Part shown: in pieces, positions 43,756 through 44,495 of the stretch | How positions within the stretch are numbered: the stretch's first letter is position 1 | Layout: each line of letters starts with the position of its first letter | Origin: an uncultured Desulfobulbaceae bacterium | GTDB lineage: Bacteria > Desulfobacterota > Desulfobulbia > Desulfobulbales > CALZHT01 | Direction: 5' to 3' | Length of the DNA: 44,495 nt | Assembly: GCA_945787445.1 (NCBI GenBank) | Contig: CALZHT010000014.1 | Span: 1 to 44,495, forward strand | Position numbers and translations under genes: made by a program | Notes under the pieces: model-generated | Told to the model about the DNA's origin: nothing | The model's database searches: none | Seen by the model: only the letters and a program-made list of their open reading frames with translations

Positions 43756-44217
43756 TCACTCCTTGATTTTTCGTGTCTTGCAGAATTTGTTGAAATTATT
43801 AAGTAAGTCTGAAGATCCTCCAGGAAGATTTTCGATGTATTCAATAAAGTAAGTCAATCGATCTATAATTTCCCTGGGTGCCGCATGTTCTATCTTGCAC
43901 GCCCCTTTTTCCGCCAGTTTTTCATCAACTGCTAATATTTTGACAAAAAAACTTTTCAAGGCATCATGCCTGCGGATGATATCTTGGGCAACCAATTGCC
44001 CTTTTGGTGTTAATGTGATCACCTCATATGGAGCATAATTAATAAGTCCTTTTTTTGCCAAGGCCCGAAACGCCTCAGTCACCGAGGACCGGCTCACCTT
44101 TAGCCGGCTTGAAATTTCCTTGGCGCGGGCAACTTTTTTTTCAGCGACTATGTGTGAAATCACTTCAAGATAATCTTCAAGGCTTGCGCTCAGCTGCATG
44201 GCAGCATCCCTTTTCAT
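43756..44217 (-). CDS. DtxR/MntR-family metal-dependent transcriptional regulator
   Basis: The product has about 153 residues from the preferred start. An N-terminal winged helix (LSASLEDYLEVISHIVAEKKVARAKEISSRLKVSRSSVTEAFRAL split over about residues 9-52) and the metal-binding dimerisation helix (ITLTPKGQLVAQDIIRRHDALKSFF, ACKIEHAAPREIIDRL) match DtxR/MntR. Ligands expected here are Glu, Cys and His in GACKIEHA, the pattern seen in iron- or manganese-sensing members. It would repress metal uptake genes when Fe(II) or Mn(II) is bound. There is no SH3-like third domain, so it is the short MntR-like form. An operator-like palindrome lies 20 nt upstream. The start could also be ATG 44199. Confidence 0.85.
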   Translation of the reverse strand: MKRDAAMQLSASLEDYLEVISHIVAEKKVARAKEISSRLKVSRSSVTEAFRALAKKGLINYAPYEVITLTPKGQLVAQDIIRRHDALKSFFVKILAVDEKLAEKGACKIEHAAPREIIDRLTYFIEYIENLPGGSSDLLNNFNKFCKTRKIKE

Positions 44218-44236
44218 GATTTTATTCCGAAAAAAA

Positions 44237-44250
44237 TTAGATAAACCTAA
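44237..44250. promoter_or_regulatory. DtxR-type operator-like palindrome
   Basis: TTAGATAAACCTAA, on the minus strand TTAGGTTTATCTAA, lies 20-33 nt upstream of the proposed start of the DtxR/MntR-type gene. It resembles the TTAGG..CCTAA core of DtxR/IdeR boxes, so autoregulation by metal is likely. Confidence 0.55.
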
Positions 44251-44463
44251 AATAGTTTGGATGAAAAAGAAAGTCAAGTTCCTTGTCTGTACATAATTTT
44301 TTATGGGCACTTTATATGACAGGCCCTCATAATCGTTGAAAAAAACAACATCTTTTCTTTACTTTGACGGTTCAGAAATGATAAAATTATAAGGAAACAG
44401 TCAACCGGCTTGGACGCACTAAGTCGTTAATTGATCATTAAAACTTGTTGGAGGCGAAAAGTA

Positions 44464-44495
44464 ATGGGCAATCAAAAAGGTTTTACTTTGATTGA
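44464..44495 (+). CDS. Type IV prepilin or pseudopilin, first 10 codons
   Basis: The gene runs off the right edge. ATG 44464, 10 nt after a strong GGAGG, opens a frame reading MGNQKGFTLIE. This is a short basic leader, then the G|FTLIE prepilin peptidase cleavage and N-methylation motif with Glu+5 (the last codon is cut after GA). Either a major pilin or a type II secretion pseudopilin is possible; the visible part cannot tell them apart. Confidence 0.8.
   Translation, partial: MGNQKGFTLI

Overview
The window looks like a chromosomal segment of an anaerobic, Gram-negative Desulfobacterota (former Deltaproteobacteria), most like the Desulfobulbales group. This is inferred from gene content and protein style: SelB, a fused BcrA/BadF-type activase of about 1440 residues, an ArrA-like molybdoenzyme, an NtrY/NtrX pair next to a DUF4390 protein, and Lgt and lipoproteins of an outer-membrane cell. 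The genus cannot be told from the sequence alone. No phage, integrase, transposase or CRISPR array was seen; the mobile signal is limited to short non-coding palindromic repeats.

Layout. 1-2.3 kb: end of a leucine locus (leuB overlapping a secreted PEBP-family gene) divergent from a LysR regulator. 2.3-3.7 kb: a carotenoid-oxygenase-family gene broken by a short out-of-frame deletion. 4.1-8.0 kb: an unassigned 133-aa protein, a secreted L,D-transpeptidase with a central SPOR domain, an alanine-zipper lipoprotein, and a PHP phosphatase / Mut7-C RNase-like pair. 8.1-15.3 kb: a leftward respiratory block made of an ArrA-like catalytic subunit (Tat signal), a four-cluster Fe-S subunit and a TorD-type chaperone, preceded by a chemoreceptor and an orphan PstS-like binding protein. 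This is the most distinctive functional block of the window. 16.2-30 kb: a rightward housekeeping and regulatory run of Mrp/NBP35 ATPase, metallo-hydrolase, SelB, HflX, DUF4390, NtrY, NtrX, an unusual ClpX-like AAA+ protein with a C-terminal extension and no zinc domain, HemB and Lgt. 30-37.2 kb: leftward genes for the giant double activase, a DUF89 phosphatase, a TtcA-like PP-loop enzyme and a lipoprotein. 37.3-42.8 kb: hisB (leftward), then tRNA-Gly(GCC), rplM-rpsI, argC, truA and an aspartate-type aminotransferase. 42.8-44.5 kb: repeats, a 62-aa unknown protein, a DtxR/MntR-type regulator with its own operator-like palindrome, and the first codons of a type IV prepilin running off the right edge.

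How it works together. The 9-15 kb block could couple a periplasmic oxyanion-reducing respiratory enzyme to its chaperone and perhaps to a periplasmic sensor and chemotaxis. This is inference: arsenate is the best guess from active-site motifs, but no arsC, acr3 or arsenic regulator lies in the window. SelB shows that the organism decodes UGA as selenocysteine, yet no selenoprotein is visible here.

The most unusual non-coding content is three types of inverted-repeat element. Two are 129-bp copies (35601-35729 and 39511-39639), one of which supplies the C-terminus of the PP-loop gene. One is a 145-bp element with 23-bp terminal inverted repeats abutting hisB. Two are hairpins built of iterated AAGTGCCTAAAGT units (about 19732-19860 and 42930-43085).
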